Below, piece after piece: positions 16,468 to 24,819 of a stretch of 64,000 bases of DNA. The translations under genes and the position numbers were made by a program. The DNA is from Treponema sp. (lineage in GTDB: Bacteria; Spirochaetota; Spirochaetia; Treponematales; Treponemataceae), in assembly GCA_014803985.1 (NCBI GenBank), contig JAAVAO010000008.1, positions 1 to 64,000 on the forward strand, written 5' to 3'. Below the pieces are notes generated by a model that saw only the letters and a program-made list of their open reading frames with translations, searched no databases and was not told the origin of the DNA. Within the stretch, counting starts at the first letter, position 1. Each line of letters begins with the position of its first letter.

Positions 16468-16540
16468 TACCTACAAAATAACTCTTCCTATTATGAAACT
16501 TTTTGCGCCAACTGTCAATAAAAATTTGAGCATTAACGGA

Positions 16541-17806
16541 TTATTCTGTTGGTCGTTTTTTAAAACTTTTGCTTTCAATAATCGCCTGCCCCTCTCCAAC
16601 AGTTTGTTCCATCATTGCACGAACTTTCAATGGAAGTCCAAACAACGTGATAAAGCCTTGCGCATCCTTATGATCATACAGGTCGCCCGTTGTAAACGAT
16701 GCAATACTCTCATTGTAAAGGCTATATTTTGAATTGCTACCTGCTCCCCGAATTGCACCTTTGCAAAGACGAAGTTTTGCCCAGCCAGTAACAGTTTCCT
16801 CTGTTTTATCCACAAAAGCCATAAGAGAATCAAAAAGCGTTGTAAACCATTTTCCGTCATAAATCAATTCGGCAATTTTTATTGAAACCTGCTGTTTATA
16901 GTGGTATGTGTCGCGGTCAAGACAAAGATGCTCCATCATTCTGTGCGCTGCATACAAAATTGCCCCTCCTGGCGTTTCATAAACACCCCGACTTTTCATT
17001 CCTACACAACGATTTTCACAAATGTCAACAAGTCCGATTCCGTTTCGTCCGCCAATTTTGTTCAATTCATTCATCAAGTCAAGGCAATCCATTTTCTTGC
17101 CATTAAGACCGACTGGTATTCCCTTTTCAAAATCTATTTGAACATATTCCCCCTCAACAGGAGCGTCCTCCGGCACAACTGTATTTTTAAGCATCTGCTT
17201 GTAATTGGGTTCGTTCTCAGTCTTTTCAAGCTCAAGTCCTTCATGACTCAAGTGCCATATATTTTCATCACGGCTATATGACTGTTCGTGCGTCATCGGA
17301 ACTTCTAGATTTCTATCCTCAAGATATTTTATCTCTGCCTCACGACTATCCATATTCCATTTATCATCACGCCATGCGGCAATAACTTTTATATCGGGAG
17401 CAAACGCCTTAATCGCCAGCTCAAAGCGCACTTGATCATTTCCTTTGCCAGTCGCACCATGACAAATCGCCACCGCACCTTCCTGACGTGCATACTCCAC
17501 CAAAATTTTTCCAATCAATGGTCGAGCAGTTGAAGTGCCTAAAAGATATTCATCTTCATAAACAGCGTTCGCCTTTAAAGCGGGCCACACATACTCTTCT
17601 ATATATTCCTTGCGGGCATCAACCACATAGCATGCAGCTGCCCCCGTTTTTAAAGCGCGAGATTTTATCGCAGTCCAATCATCGCCTTGTCCCAAATCAA
17701 TGCACACAGCAATAACATCATAATCGTAGTTTTCCTTTAGCCACGGAATAATTACTGTTGTATCAAGTCCGCCAGAATAAGCTAAAACAACCTTTTCCTT
17801 TGCCAT
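16541..17806 (-). CDS. argG: Argininosuccinate synthase
   Basis: A 421-residue enzyme joining citrulline and aspartate with ATP in arginine synthesis. The N-type ATP pyrophosphatase loop AYSGGLDTT is at about 9-17, followed by the AVCIDLGQGDDW region, the STARPLIGK segment and CHGATGKGNDQVRFE. The C-terminal catalytic domain contains GIGLVDICENRCVGMKSRG. Length is normal. GAGGTG lies before the ATG and a consensus-like promoter lies 50-80 bp upstream. No argH or other arg gene is adjacent, and I did not identify an ArgR box. Confidence 0.96.
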   Translation of the reverse strand: MAKEKVVLAYSGGLDTTVIIPWLKENYDYDVIAVCIDLGQGDDWTAIKSRALKTGAAACYVVDARKEYIEEYVWPALKANAVYEDEYLLGTSTARPLIGKILVEYARQEGAVAICHGATGKGNDQVRFELAIKAFAPDIKVIAAWRDDKWNMDSREAEIKYLEDRNLEVPMTHEQSYSRDENIWHLSHEGLELEKTENEPNYKQMLKNTVVPEDAPVEGEYVQIDFEKGIPVGLNGKKMDCLDLMNELNKIGGRNGIGLVDICENRCVGMKSRGVYETPGGAILYAAHRMMEHLCLDRDTYHYKQQVSIKIAELIYDGKWFTTLFDSLMAFVDKTEETVTGWAKLRLCKGAIRGAGSNSKYSLYNESIASFTTGDLYDHKDAQGFITLFGLPLKVRAMMEQTVGEGQAIIESKSFKKRPTE

Positions 17807-17855
17807 ATAAACACCTCGATCCCTTGCTCAAAGGGCATATAATTCTATAAATAAA

Positions 17856-17884
17856 AATGTATCTCTATTAAACAGTTAAGTCAA
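17856..17884 (-). promoter_or_regulatory. Promoter for argG
   Basis: On the minus strand TTGACT (17884-17879) and TACATT (17861-17856) are 17 nt apart; the leader would be about 40 nt. Confidence 0.5.
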
Positions 17885-17930
17885 GAACTACAAAAAAACA
17901 CTCAAAGCAGATTTTATATCTCCTCCCCCA

Positions 17931-19790
17931 CTATAAAAGCGCGCTTGTAAGCCACGGAATGTATGTAACCATAAGCAAAACCACCAGTTGAAAAACAAAG
18001 AATGGCAAAACGCCCTTTATAACCTTGGGAAGCGGTTTTCCAAATGCATAAGATGAAATAAACAAGTCCATTCCGACAGGAGGAGTTAAAAATCCAATTG
18101 ACAAATTCATTAGGAAAATAACGCCCGCTTGAACCGACGGGATACCAAAACTTTCAGCAAGAGGTAAAAGAAGTGGAGAAACTATCAATATTGCAGAGAA
18201 CATATCCATCAAACAACCGATTACCAAAAGGAATATATTCATTAAAATCAAAAATATAAACGGACTGTGAACATATTGAGTGATATAGTCCGTCAATAGC
18301 ACTGGAAGCTGAGCGTCAAGAATAAAATATGAAATTCCACTTGCCGCTCCAAGGATAAAAAGCACGCCACCACTAACCGGAACGGAGGAAGCAATCACTT
18401 CACAAGATTCAGAAAAGGAAAAATCACGGCGAACAAATGTTGACAACACAAACGCATAAATCACCGCAAAAGAAGCGACTTCAAGCAAATCAAAAATTCC
18501 ATTGAAATACAAAATGCATATAAAAATCGGCATCAACAGTTCAGGAATACAGCCTAACAGAGCGTTTCCAATCTCACGACCTGAAAATTGAGGGCGCGTT
18601 TTTTGTCTGTCAAAGAAAATTCCAACGCCTATCATAGCAAGAGCCATCAAAACCCCTGGCAATAGCGCGCCCTTGAACAACTCTATCACATCAACTGAAA
18701 AATAGTTTGTTGTTGCATACATAATAATTGCCGCGCTCGGAGGAAAGAGCAATCCAATCGCACCGCTTGAAGTGACAAGACTTTCCGCAGTGTTCTTTGA
18801 ATATCCTGATCCCGTCAACACAACGGAAAGCAGAGAGCCAAGCGCAAGAATTGTAACGCCACTCACTCCTGTAAATGTACTGAAAAACGTTGTAACAATT
18901 ACGGCAGCAACTACAGTTCCTCCACGAAACCACCCAAACAGAGAGCTAAACACTTTTACATAACGCTGACCCGCACTGCTTTGCGACAAAATATAGCCAG
19001 CAATGGTAAACAGCGGAATAGCGGCGATATTTCGATCTGTTAAAATCCTGTATGTTTCAAGTGGAATCACGTCAACATAACCGCCACTCTGCGAAAAAGC
19101 GATATATGAAATTCCTGCAAGCACTAAAAACAGGGGAAGCCCCATAAATGCAAGGAACACCATAATCACAATCAACGGCCAGCAAAGAAGCGTTGAAAAA
19201 TGAAACCAACCGTTTGAAATTTTATATAAAATCGGTAAAGTTTCATCGGTTGCACCGAACATATACCATGCTATTCCAGTTACAGAACTTTGAGAAATCA
19301 AGAGTCCCAAAAATAGACCCAACACAATAGAAAGCAAAGAGCATTTTTTTTCACCCGATTCACTTTTTCTGCATGCGGTCATTATCACCATCGCAAGATA
19401 GCAAACAGGTAAAAACACAAAGAAAAATCTTGTTGTAAAAATTGCCCAAAACGACTCGATAAATTGAAGTGGATTTACAAGCTGGCAAAGTGAAGTTAAA
19501 AACAAAGCAGTGAGAATACAAAGGGTTACCGTATTGCAAATCTCGCGGAAGATTGCCTGCACAAGAGGGGGAAATTTTTCTGTAAAAGACGCAAGGCTCA
19601 AATGCCGGTCATCTCGCCACGTAACAATTCCCGCTATGCATGCAAAAAGAAAGACAAAATGAAGAACTGCCAAATCCGCGCTCGGAACTGGAACATGCAA
19701 AACACTTTGTATAAACTTTAGAACAAGAGGCATAACAGCAAGAATAGCAACAAGCGCAGTTGAAATTCCGTCTTCAATTTTCTTTAGCAT
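17931..19790 (-). CDS. tatQM: TRAP transporter fused permease, TatQM type
   Basis: A 619-residue inner-membrane protein in which a DctQ-like small subunit (about residues 1-170, four hydrophobic helices) is fused to a DctM-like large permease (about 200-619, many helices). The DctM part shows IPLFTIAGYILSQSS, TFFSTFTGVSGVTILALG and SGAIGLLFPPSAAIIMY. TRAP systems import organic acids or similar ligands with an ion gradient. The ATG is 2 nt after the tatP stop, with GGGGAG inside the end of tatP, so translation is coupled. With TatP and TatT this is a TPR-protein-associated TRAP transporter (TPAT). The ligand is unknown. Confidence 0.9.
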   Translation of the reverse strand: MLKKIEDGISTALVAILAVMPLVLKFIQSVLHVPVPSADLAVLHFVFLFACIAGIVTWRDDRHLSLASFTEKFPPLVQAIFREICNTVTLCILTALFLTSLCQLVNPLQFIESFWAIFTTRFFFVFLPVCYLAMVIMTACRKSESGEKKCSLLSIVLGLFLGLLISQSSVTGIAWYMFGATDETLPILYKISNGWFHFSTLLCWPLIVIMVFLAFMGLPLFLVLAGISYIAFSQSGGYVDVIPLETYRILTDRNIAAIPLFTIAGYILSQSSAGQRYVKVFSSLFGWFRGGTVVAAVIVTTFFSTFTGVSGVTILALGSLLSVVLTGSGYSKNTAESLVTSSGAIGLLFPPSAAIIMYATTNYFSVDVIELFKGALLPGVLMALAMIGVGIFFDRQKTRPQFSGREIGNALLGCIPELLMPIFICILYFNGIFDLLEVASFAVIYAFVLSTFVRRDFSFSESCEVIASSVPVSGGVLFILGAASGISYFILDAQLPVLLTDYITQYVHSPFIFLILMNIFLLVIGCLMDMFSAILIVSPLLLPLAESFGIPSVQAGVIFLMNLSIGFLTPPVGMDLFISSYAFGKPLPKVIKGVLPFFVFQLVVLLMVTYIPWLTSALL

Positions 19791-19792
19791 TT

Positions 19793-20815
19793 TTACTCCC
19801 CGCGATGTTTCTTTAACGCTTCCTTTATCTTTGAAAATAAATCAACATCCATCAAGCCCGTTTTTGCCATTGCATACGCATCATTGCTCAATGTTTCTTC
19901 CATAACTCTATATTCTTCAGGAGTGAGGGTAACCAATGTGCATCCGCCCTGAACACATAAATTTAAGTATTCAGCATCTGTATTTTGCTGTTCTTTAACA
20001 AAGTTTTCTTCGGCAACCTTGACTGCATCCAAAAGGATTTTGCGTTCTGATTCAGAAAACGACTCCCAAACAGTCTTGTTTATTATAAAAGTTGCTATTA
20101 CCGGACAAATCGGCGCGTTTAAAATATATGGCAATGACTTATAATATTGCCCTGCATACGCATAAAGCGGTATTGTATAAAAACCTTCCGCACCTCCAGG
20201 AGTTTTTACACTCTGCAAAAGTTTGTCAGGAGCAATGTCAATTGTATTGAATCCCGCCTCCTTAAACGAATCGGAAAGCGTTGAAAGACCAAGCCCCGCG
20301 ACGGACAGTTTTTGCGTCTTTAAATCTGTTGGAGTGTGAACAGGCTTCTTTGTGTAAAAATACGCCCAGCCCACGCTAAAGGTCCCCAAAAACACATACC
20401 CTTTTTTTGAAAGCTCTGACTGGATAAGCGGCTTTATTGTTTCATACACAAAATCAACTTCTGCTTGATCTCTAAAAAGGAACGGAGCGCAAAGAGTCAT
20501 AATGTGCACATCAGGAACAAGATCGGCAATACCAATGTTTGTGAACACCGCTCCATCAATGGGGGCTTTTTGTCCGGGACGAACTGCATTTAGTTTCTGG
20601 ATAACGCCTATTTCTCCACCCATAGCAGTTGCATTCATAAGCTTCATTTGAACTTTGCCATTCGTAAGGTTATACCAATTTTGAGCGAGTTTATTCGCTT
20701 CAATGTCCCAAACAGAGCGAGCAGGAGCAATCGAAGCAATCTTCAAAGTTTGAGCAAAGCAAACACAAGCACACAGCACAACCATTCCTGCAAGAATACA
20801 TTTTTTAAATTTCAT
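19793..20815 (-). CDS. tatP: TRAP transporter periplasmic solute-binding protein, TatP type
   Basis: A 340-residue DctP-family binding protein. The first 21 residues form a signal peptide ending CVCFAQ, and the mature part begins TLKIASIAPARSVWD, typical of DctP proteins. The conserved DctP region is around VGWAYFYTKKPVHTPTDLK, with LKTQKLSVAG next. In characterised TPATs, this protein binds the ligand and interacts with the trimeric TPR lipoprotein TatT. GGAGG stands 5 nt before the ATG. The region between this gene and tatT is a 97-bp tandem hairpin array. Confidence 0.92.
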   Translation of the reverse strand: MKFKKCILAGMVVLCACVCFAQTLKIASIAPARSVWDIEANKLAQNWYNLTNGKVQMKLMNATAMGGEIGVIQKLNAVRPGQKAPIDGAVFTNIGIADLVPDVHIMTLCAPFLFRDQAEVDFVYETIKPLIQSELSKKGYVFLGTFSVGWAYFYTKKPVHTPTDLKTQKLSVAGLGLSTLSDSFKEAGFNTIDIAPDKLLQSVKTPGGAEGFYTIPLYAYAGQYYKSLPYILNAPICPVIATFIINKTVWESFSESERKILLDAVKVAEENFVKEQQNTDAEYLNLCVQGGCTLVTLTPEEYRVMEETLSNDAYAMAKTGLMDVDLFSKIKEALKKHRGE

Positions 20816-21000
20816 AGTTCCTCCAAATAAAAAGGTAAAAGCGAAATTTGTTTAAAGCCTCCTAGAATTGCTGCAAATACAATTTCGCAAAACAACCATC
20901 TATGCACATTTGTATGAAACAACACACAATCGCCATAACAGTTTCTTTATTTATAAGCCCTTCCATTCATCAAACAACGCCCAACAATTTTCATCCTCAC

Positions 21001-21424
21001 AAAACCAGTTAAAACTGACAAAGAAATTGTGGCGTGTCTCGCCTCCTCAAACCATTATGTCAGTTTTATTGTCCGCAATAAAACCGAAGGCACACGCAAA
21101 ACCAGTTAAAACTGATAAAGAAATTGCGGCGTGCCTCGCCCCTCAAACCATCATGTCAGTTTTATTGCCTGCAATAAAACTGAAGGCACACGCAAAACCA
21201 GTTAAAACTGATAAAGAAATTGCGGTGTGTCTCGCCTCCTCAAACCATCATGTCAGTTTTATTGCCTGCAATAAAACTGAAGGCACACGCAAAACCAGTT
21301 AAAACTGATAAAGAAATTGCGGCGTGTCTCGCCTCCTCAAACCATCATGTCAGTTTTATTGTCCGCAATAAAACTGAAGGCACACGCAAAACCAGTTAAA
21401 ACTGATAAAAAAATTGTAGCGTGT
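21001..21424. repeat. 97-bp tandem hairpin array between tatT and tatP
   Basis: Units begin at 21001, 21098, 21194, 21291 and 21388 (the last is partial), giving lengths of 97, 96, 97 and 97 bp. Each full unit contains a near-palindrome of the CAGTTTTATTG/CAATAAAACTG type with an 11-13 bp stem. A second pairing between AAAACTGA and TCAGTTTT, about 50 nt apart, competes with it. The period is not a multiple of three and frames shift between units, so it is not coding. In the TatT-to-TatP direction it would be transcribed as a chain of hairpins. Confidence 0.9.
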
Positions 21425-21428
21425 GCCC

Positions 21429-22400
21429 CTACCACTGCAAAAAATAATCCCCCTTGTTCTTTAAAAGGTAACGCGCTTTTTCTTGATTTATTGTTGTCAT
21501 CAGCCTTGTAGAAGGATTGTCATCAGGGTTTATTGCAAGAGCCTTGTTCAAAGCATCAACAAATCCCTCTTCATCTCCATCAAGTATGCAAAAACTCTGT
21601 GCGTATATAATATACGGACCGGGTGTTTTTCCTTTGGAAGCCCGAAGTGCCTCTTCATAGCAATACAACGCCCTCTCTTCATTTCCGCCAAATTCACCAG
21701 GCGCGCTCTTATAAAACTGCGCAAGAATTTCCCAAATTGCACCATCGGAATAGTCAGGATCAAGGGAAGCCGCCTTTTCCAAAATTGCAACAGGAATAGA
21801 AAGCCGCATCAACAAATCAGCATTTAACGGATCAAGGCTAAACGCCCCTAAATATCCTGCGCCCGCCCAATACGCCGTTGCAACATCGTTTTTATCAAGC
21901 ATGGAAATCGCCTTGTCAATTTTTTCCTCTTCATTAGAATCAATCAAGTCTTTAAAGCCCTTATGCCTGCCATCAAGTGCATCAATACAAAAATCACGAC
22001 CTCGAAGATAATGGAGTTTTGCCCTATCATATTCTTTATTTTGCTTTTCAAAATCACGCAAAGACAACAAAGAAGCGGGACTTTGAACAAAGGCATTAGC
22101 ATACATAATATTTAAACTGCCCGTCATACTCATAAGCCCTAAATGGTTTGGATTTTGCGTTTGAATAATTTCATATAATTTTAGCGCAGTGGGAAAAAAA
22201 TCGCCAACTAAAGTAACATCGGTTTCACCCGTCAAAGCAAGCATTGCAGTATTTTCAGTTTTTTGTTTTTTGGGCACCCCCTTTTTGTCGCTTCCAGAAA
22301 GAGAAGAGGAAACTGCATTCAAGGCGGCAGTTGTTACAAAGCAAGACGAAATAAGAATAGATAAGAACAAAATAAAAAACGAAAATATAAATCGGCGCAT
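21429..22400 (-). CDS. tatT: TatT-type TPR lipoprotein of the TPAT transporter
   Basis: A 323-residue lipoprotein. The signal peptide ends in LISSC (Cys about 20), then TPR-like helical repeats fill the mature protein: ALTGETDVTLVGDFFPTALKL, the MTGSLNIMYANAFVQ segment, AYWAGAGYLGAF, and LEKAASLDPDYSDGAIWEIL with EFGGNEERALYCYEEAL. This matches T. pallidum TatT, which forms a trimer that contacts TatP and has a ligand pore. The gene comes first in the tatT-tatP-tatQM order. It lacks a strong ribosome site; TATAAT lies exactly 6 nt before the ATG, suggesting a leaderless mRNA. The hairpin array begins right after its stop. Confidence 0.9.
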   Translation of the reverse strand: MRRFIFSFFILFLSILISSCFVTTAALNAVSSSLSGSDKKGVPKKQKTENTAMLALTGETDVTLVGDFFPTALKLYEIIQTQNPNHLGLMSMTGSLNIMYANAFVQSPASLLSLRDFEKQNKEYDRAKLHYLRGRDFCIDALDGRHKGFKDLIDSNEEEKIDKAISMLDKNDVATAYWAGAGYLGAFSLDPLNADLLMRLSIPVAILEKAASLDPDYSDGAIWEILAQFYKSAPGEFGGNEERALYCYEEALRASKGKTPGPYIIYAQSFCILDGDEEGFVDALNKALAINPDDNPSTRLMTTINQEKARYLLKNKGDYFLQW

Positions 22401-22406
22401 ACACCA

Positions 22407-22434
22407 ATTATATAGAAATTTAAAAAATAAACAA
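22407..22434 (-). promoter_or_regulatory. Promoter for tatT, leaderless geometry
   Basis: On the minus strand TTGTTT (22434-22429), 16 nt, TATAAT (22412-22407), then TGGTGT and the ATG. The predicted start of transcription is the A of the ATG. Confidence 0.6.
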
Positions 22435-22567
22435 CCGAAAAATTATTTAAAATTAAAATTCTTTTTTATTTCTTAACAACGATGCAGAGCAGATATGAGC
22501 GTTTTCAAAGAAGCCATCCCGCCTACTTTTTTGCTTGTTATTGATAGAAAGATAATCAAAAGACATA

Positions 22568-22596
22568 TTGAATTTAACGAAAGGATGTGCTATAAT
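22568..22596 (+). promoter_or_regulatory. Promoter for citrate synthase
   Basis: TTGAAT (22568-22573), 17 nt, TATAAT (22591-22596). The leader would be about 110 nt. A short open frame inside the leader (22495 to 22704) begins upstream of the promoter and is not supported as a gene. Confidence 0.65.
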
Positions 22597-22714
22597 TGGA
22601 ATGTTGCTTTTTTTGTAAAAAAATGGGGTAAAAAGCCAATTGAAAGTGTATTTATAACAAGTTGCAAGGCATCGTTTTCTGCATTTTTTCTTGGTTTTTT
22701 TTAAGGGGGAACGT

Positions 22715-24073
22715 ATGGATAAACTTCAAGAAAAAATATTAAAAAAGATTTCATCCCGTGCAGTTTTAAATGACCCCATAAATCCTGATCTGTATGAAAA
22801 GTACGATGTAAAAAGAGGATTAAGAAACGCCAATGGCACAGGAGTCCTTGTAGGATTAACTCGAATCGGTGATGTCGTAGGATATAAAACAGGTTCTGCG
22901 GGCGAAAAAATTTCAGTTCCAGGAAGACTGTTATATCGTGGATATGACATTATTGACTTGATAAAGGATGCAGAATCCCATGATGACTATTGCTATGAAC
23001 AATGTGTATACTTGCTTTTGATGGGAGAACTGCCAACAGAAAGCGAACTTGAAACCTTTAAAGAATTTTTAGGACATGCCCGATTTCTTCCTGAAAATTT
23101 TACAAACGACATGATTCTAAACGCTCCATCTCCTGATATAATGAATAAACTTGCGCGAGGAGTTTTAGCAAATTACTCTTTTGATAAAAATCCCGAAGAT
23201 CGTTCTGTCATAAATGTAATGAGACAGTGCATAGAACTCATAGCACGTTTTCCGACCATGGCGGCTTACAGTTATCAGGCATTGCGTCGCCTCAAATTAG
23301 AAAGCATGTATATTCACAATCCTGTATCCACCTTTTCTACAGCGGAAAATTTTCTACACTTAATTAGACCCGATGGCAACTTCTCAAGACTTGAGGCAGA
23401 AACGCTTGACCTTGCGCTTATCATTCATGCAGAACACGGAGGTGGAAACAACTCATCCCTCACCGTGCATGTTGTTGCATCTGCGGACACGGACACATAC
23501 TCTGCAATTGCCGCCGCAGTAGGCTCTCTCAAAGGAAGAAAACACGGAGGAGCAAACATACGAGTAGTTGAAATGATGGACGAAATAAAAGCGTCAGTTC
23601 AACATTGGAACAGCGAAGATGAAATCCGCGCATACCTTTATAAAATTGCAACTCGCGAGGCTTTTGACAAAACTGGCTTGATTTATGGAATGGGCCATGC
23701 AGTTTACACTATAAGCGACCCGCGCGTGCTTCTTTTACGCGACAAAGCAAAGAAACTTGCAGAAGAAAAAGGACGGCTTGAAGAATTTGAACTCTATAAT
23801 ACGATTGAACGAATTGCCCCGCAAATTTTAATGGAATTACATTCTTCTGCAAAAGGCATTTGTGCAAATGTTGACCTCTATTCAGGATTTGTCTACGATA
23901 TGCTTGGCATTCCGCGAGAATTGTTCACTCCTGTTTTCGCAATTTCTCGCATCGCGGGGTGGTCTGCTCACCGAATGGAGGAATTGATAGCAGGGGGAAG
24001 AATTTATCGCCCTGCCTATAAAAATGTCTGCGAAGAAAGAACATATATTCCCATAGATGAGCGTAAAAAGTGA
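22715..24073 (+). CDS. gltA: Citrate synthase
   Basis: A 452-residue citrate synthase condensing oxaloacetate and acetyl-CoA. Segments that identify it are LLYRGYDIIDLI (about 75-86), HAEHGGGNNSSLTVHVV (with a catalytic His), GSLKGRKHGGANIRVVEM, the GMGHAVYTISDPR loop (second catalytic His) and FVYDMLGIPRELFTPVFA with the catalytic Asp region. The start is ATG 22715, after AAGGGGGAA. In a fermentative treponeme it may feed glutamate synthesis rather than a full cycle. Its stop overlaps the start of the next gene by four bases (GTGA), so the two are coupled. Confidence 0.92.
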   Translation: MDKLQEKILKKISSRAVLNDPINPDLYEKYDVKRGLRNANGTGVLVGLTRIGDVVGYKTGSAGEKISVPGRLLYRGYDIIDLIKDAESHDDYCYEQCVYLLLMGELPTESELETFKEFLGHARFLPENFTNDMILNAPSPDIMNKLARGVLANYSFDKNPEDRSVINVMRQCIELIARFPTMAAYSYQALRRLKLESMYIHNPVSTFSTAENFLHLIRPDGNFSRLEAETLDLALIIHAEHGGGNNSSLTVHVVASADTDTYSAIAAAVGSLKGRKHGGANIRVVEMMDEIKASVQHWNSEDEIRAYLYKIATREAFDKTGLIYGMGHAVYTISDPRVLLLRDKAKKLAEEKGRLEEFELYNTIERIAPQILMELHSSAKGICANVDLYSGFVYDMLGIPRELFTPVFAISRIAGWSAHRMEELIAGGRIYRPAYKNVCEERTYIPIDERKK

Positions 24074-24819
24074 GCAAAGAGCGAATCGACAAAATTCTTT
24101 CGCATGAAAACTTCGGCTCCCGAAAGCAAATAAAGGCATTTTTAAAAGAACACAACGTGTTTGTAAATGGAGAGAGAGTTTTTGACACCGCCTTTCAAGT
24201 AAATCCAGACACAGACTCCATTATTGCCGATGGCAATCCTATTTCTCTGACAAAAAACATATACCTTATGATGAATAAAAAGCAAAACACCGTAAGCGCA
24301 AACAAGGACGGACTTCACGAAACTGTTTTTGACCTTCTTTCAGAAGAGTATAAAACTCCGTATTTGCTTGAAAACCTTCATATAGCAGGACGGCTCGATA
24401 TTGACACAGAGGGGCTGCTTCTTTTCACAACAGATGGCGCGCTCATACATAAAATCATCTCGCCCAAAACGCATTTCTCAAAGAAATATTTTGTAAAGCT
24501 TGAAGACGCGGTTAAAAGCGCGCGTCAAAATGAAATTGCACACATATTTGCAAATGGAATTCATATTGATGCAGAAGGAAAAGAGCCTGCTTTCAATGCA
24601 AAAAGTGCTTCTCTAGAATGGAAAAGCGAAAACAGCGCACAACTCACCATTAATGAAGGAAAATATCATCAAGTTAAGCGAATGTTTTTGCAAACAGGAT
24701 GCCACGTTGTGTTTTTAAAAAGACTTTCCATCGGTTCTCTTTATCTAGACGAATCGCTAAAGCCCGGAGAATTCCGCCCGCTCTTTCAAAAAGAAGTTGA
24801 ACTATTGCTTGAAAGGTGA
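24070..24819 (+). CDS. RsuA-family pseudouridine synthase
   Basis: A 249-residue enzyme of the RsuA/RluB/E/F family that isomerises uridine to pseudouridine in rRNA. The N-terminal S4-like RNA-binding part (RIDKILSHENFGSRKQI, about 5-21) is followed by the catalytic motif GRLDIDTEGLLLFT (107-120) with Asp110 as the predicted nucleophile, then KKYFVKLE and EGKYHQVKRMF. The order and length best fit the 16S U516 enzyme RsuA, but RluE/RluF cannot be excluded. It begins with GTG overlapping the citrate synthase stop. Its last 34 bases overlap the convergent AAA ATPase gene. Confidence 0.88.
   Translation: MSKERIDKILSHENFGSRKQIKAFLKEHNVFVNGERVFDTAFQVNPDTDSIIADGNPISLTKNIYLMMNKKQNTVSANKDGLHETVFDLLSEEYKTPYLLENLHIAGRLDIDTEGLLLFTTDGALIHKIISPKTHFSKKYFVKLEDAVKSARQNEIAHIFANGIHIDAEGKEPAFNAKSASLEWKSENSAQLTINEGKYHQVKRMFLQTGCHVVFLKRLSIGSLYLDESLKPGEFRPLFQKEVELLLER

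Noticed and set aside
20850..21430. CRISPR array
   Set aside because: The 97-bp units are contiguous with no variable spacers, and no cas gene is present. The 32- and 33-bp arrays at 25984 and 52198 were rejected as CRISPR for the same reason.
20868..21511. Two plus-strand open frames with repeated peptides (KPVKTDKEIA)
   Set aside because: They are translations of the 97-bp hairpin array. The period is not a multiple of three and the frame shifts between units, so coding selection is absent.
22495..22704. 69-codon open frame before citrate synthase
   Set aside because: It starts upstream of the TTGAAT/TATAAT promoter and has no ribosome site.
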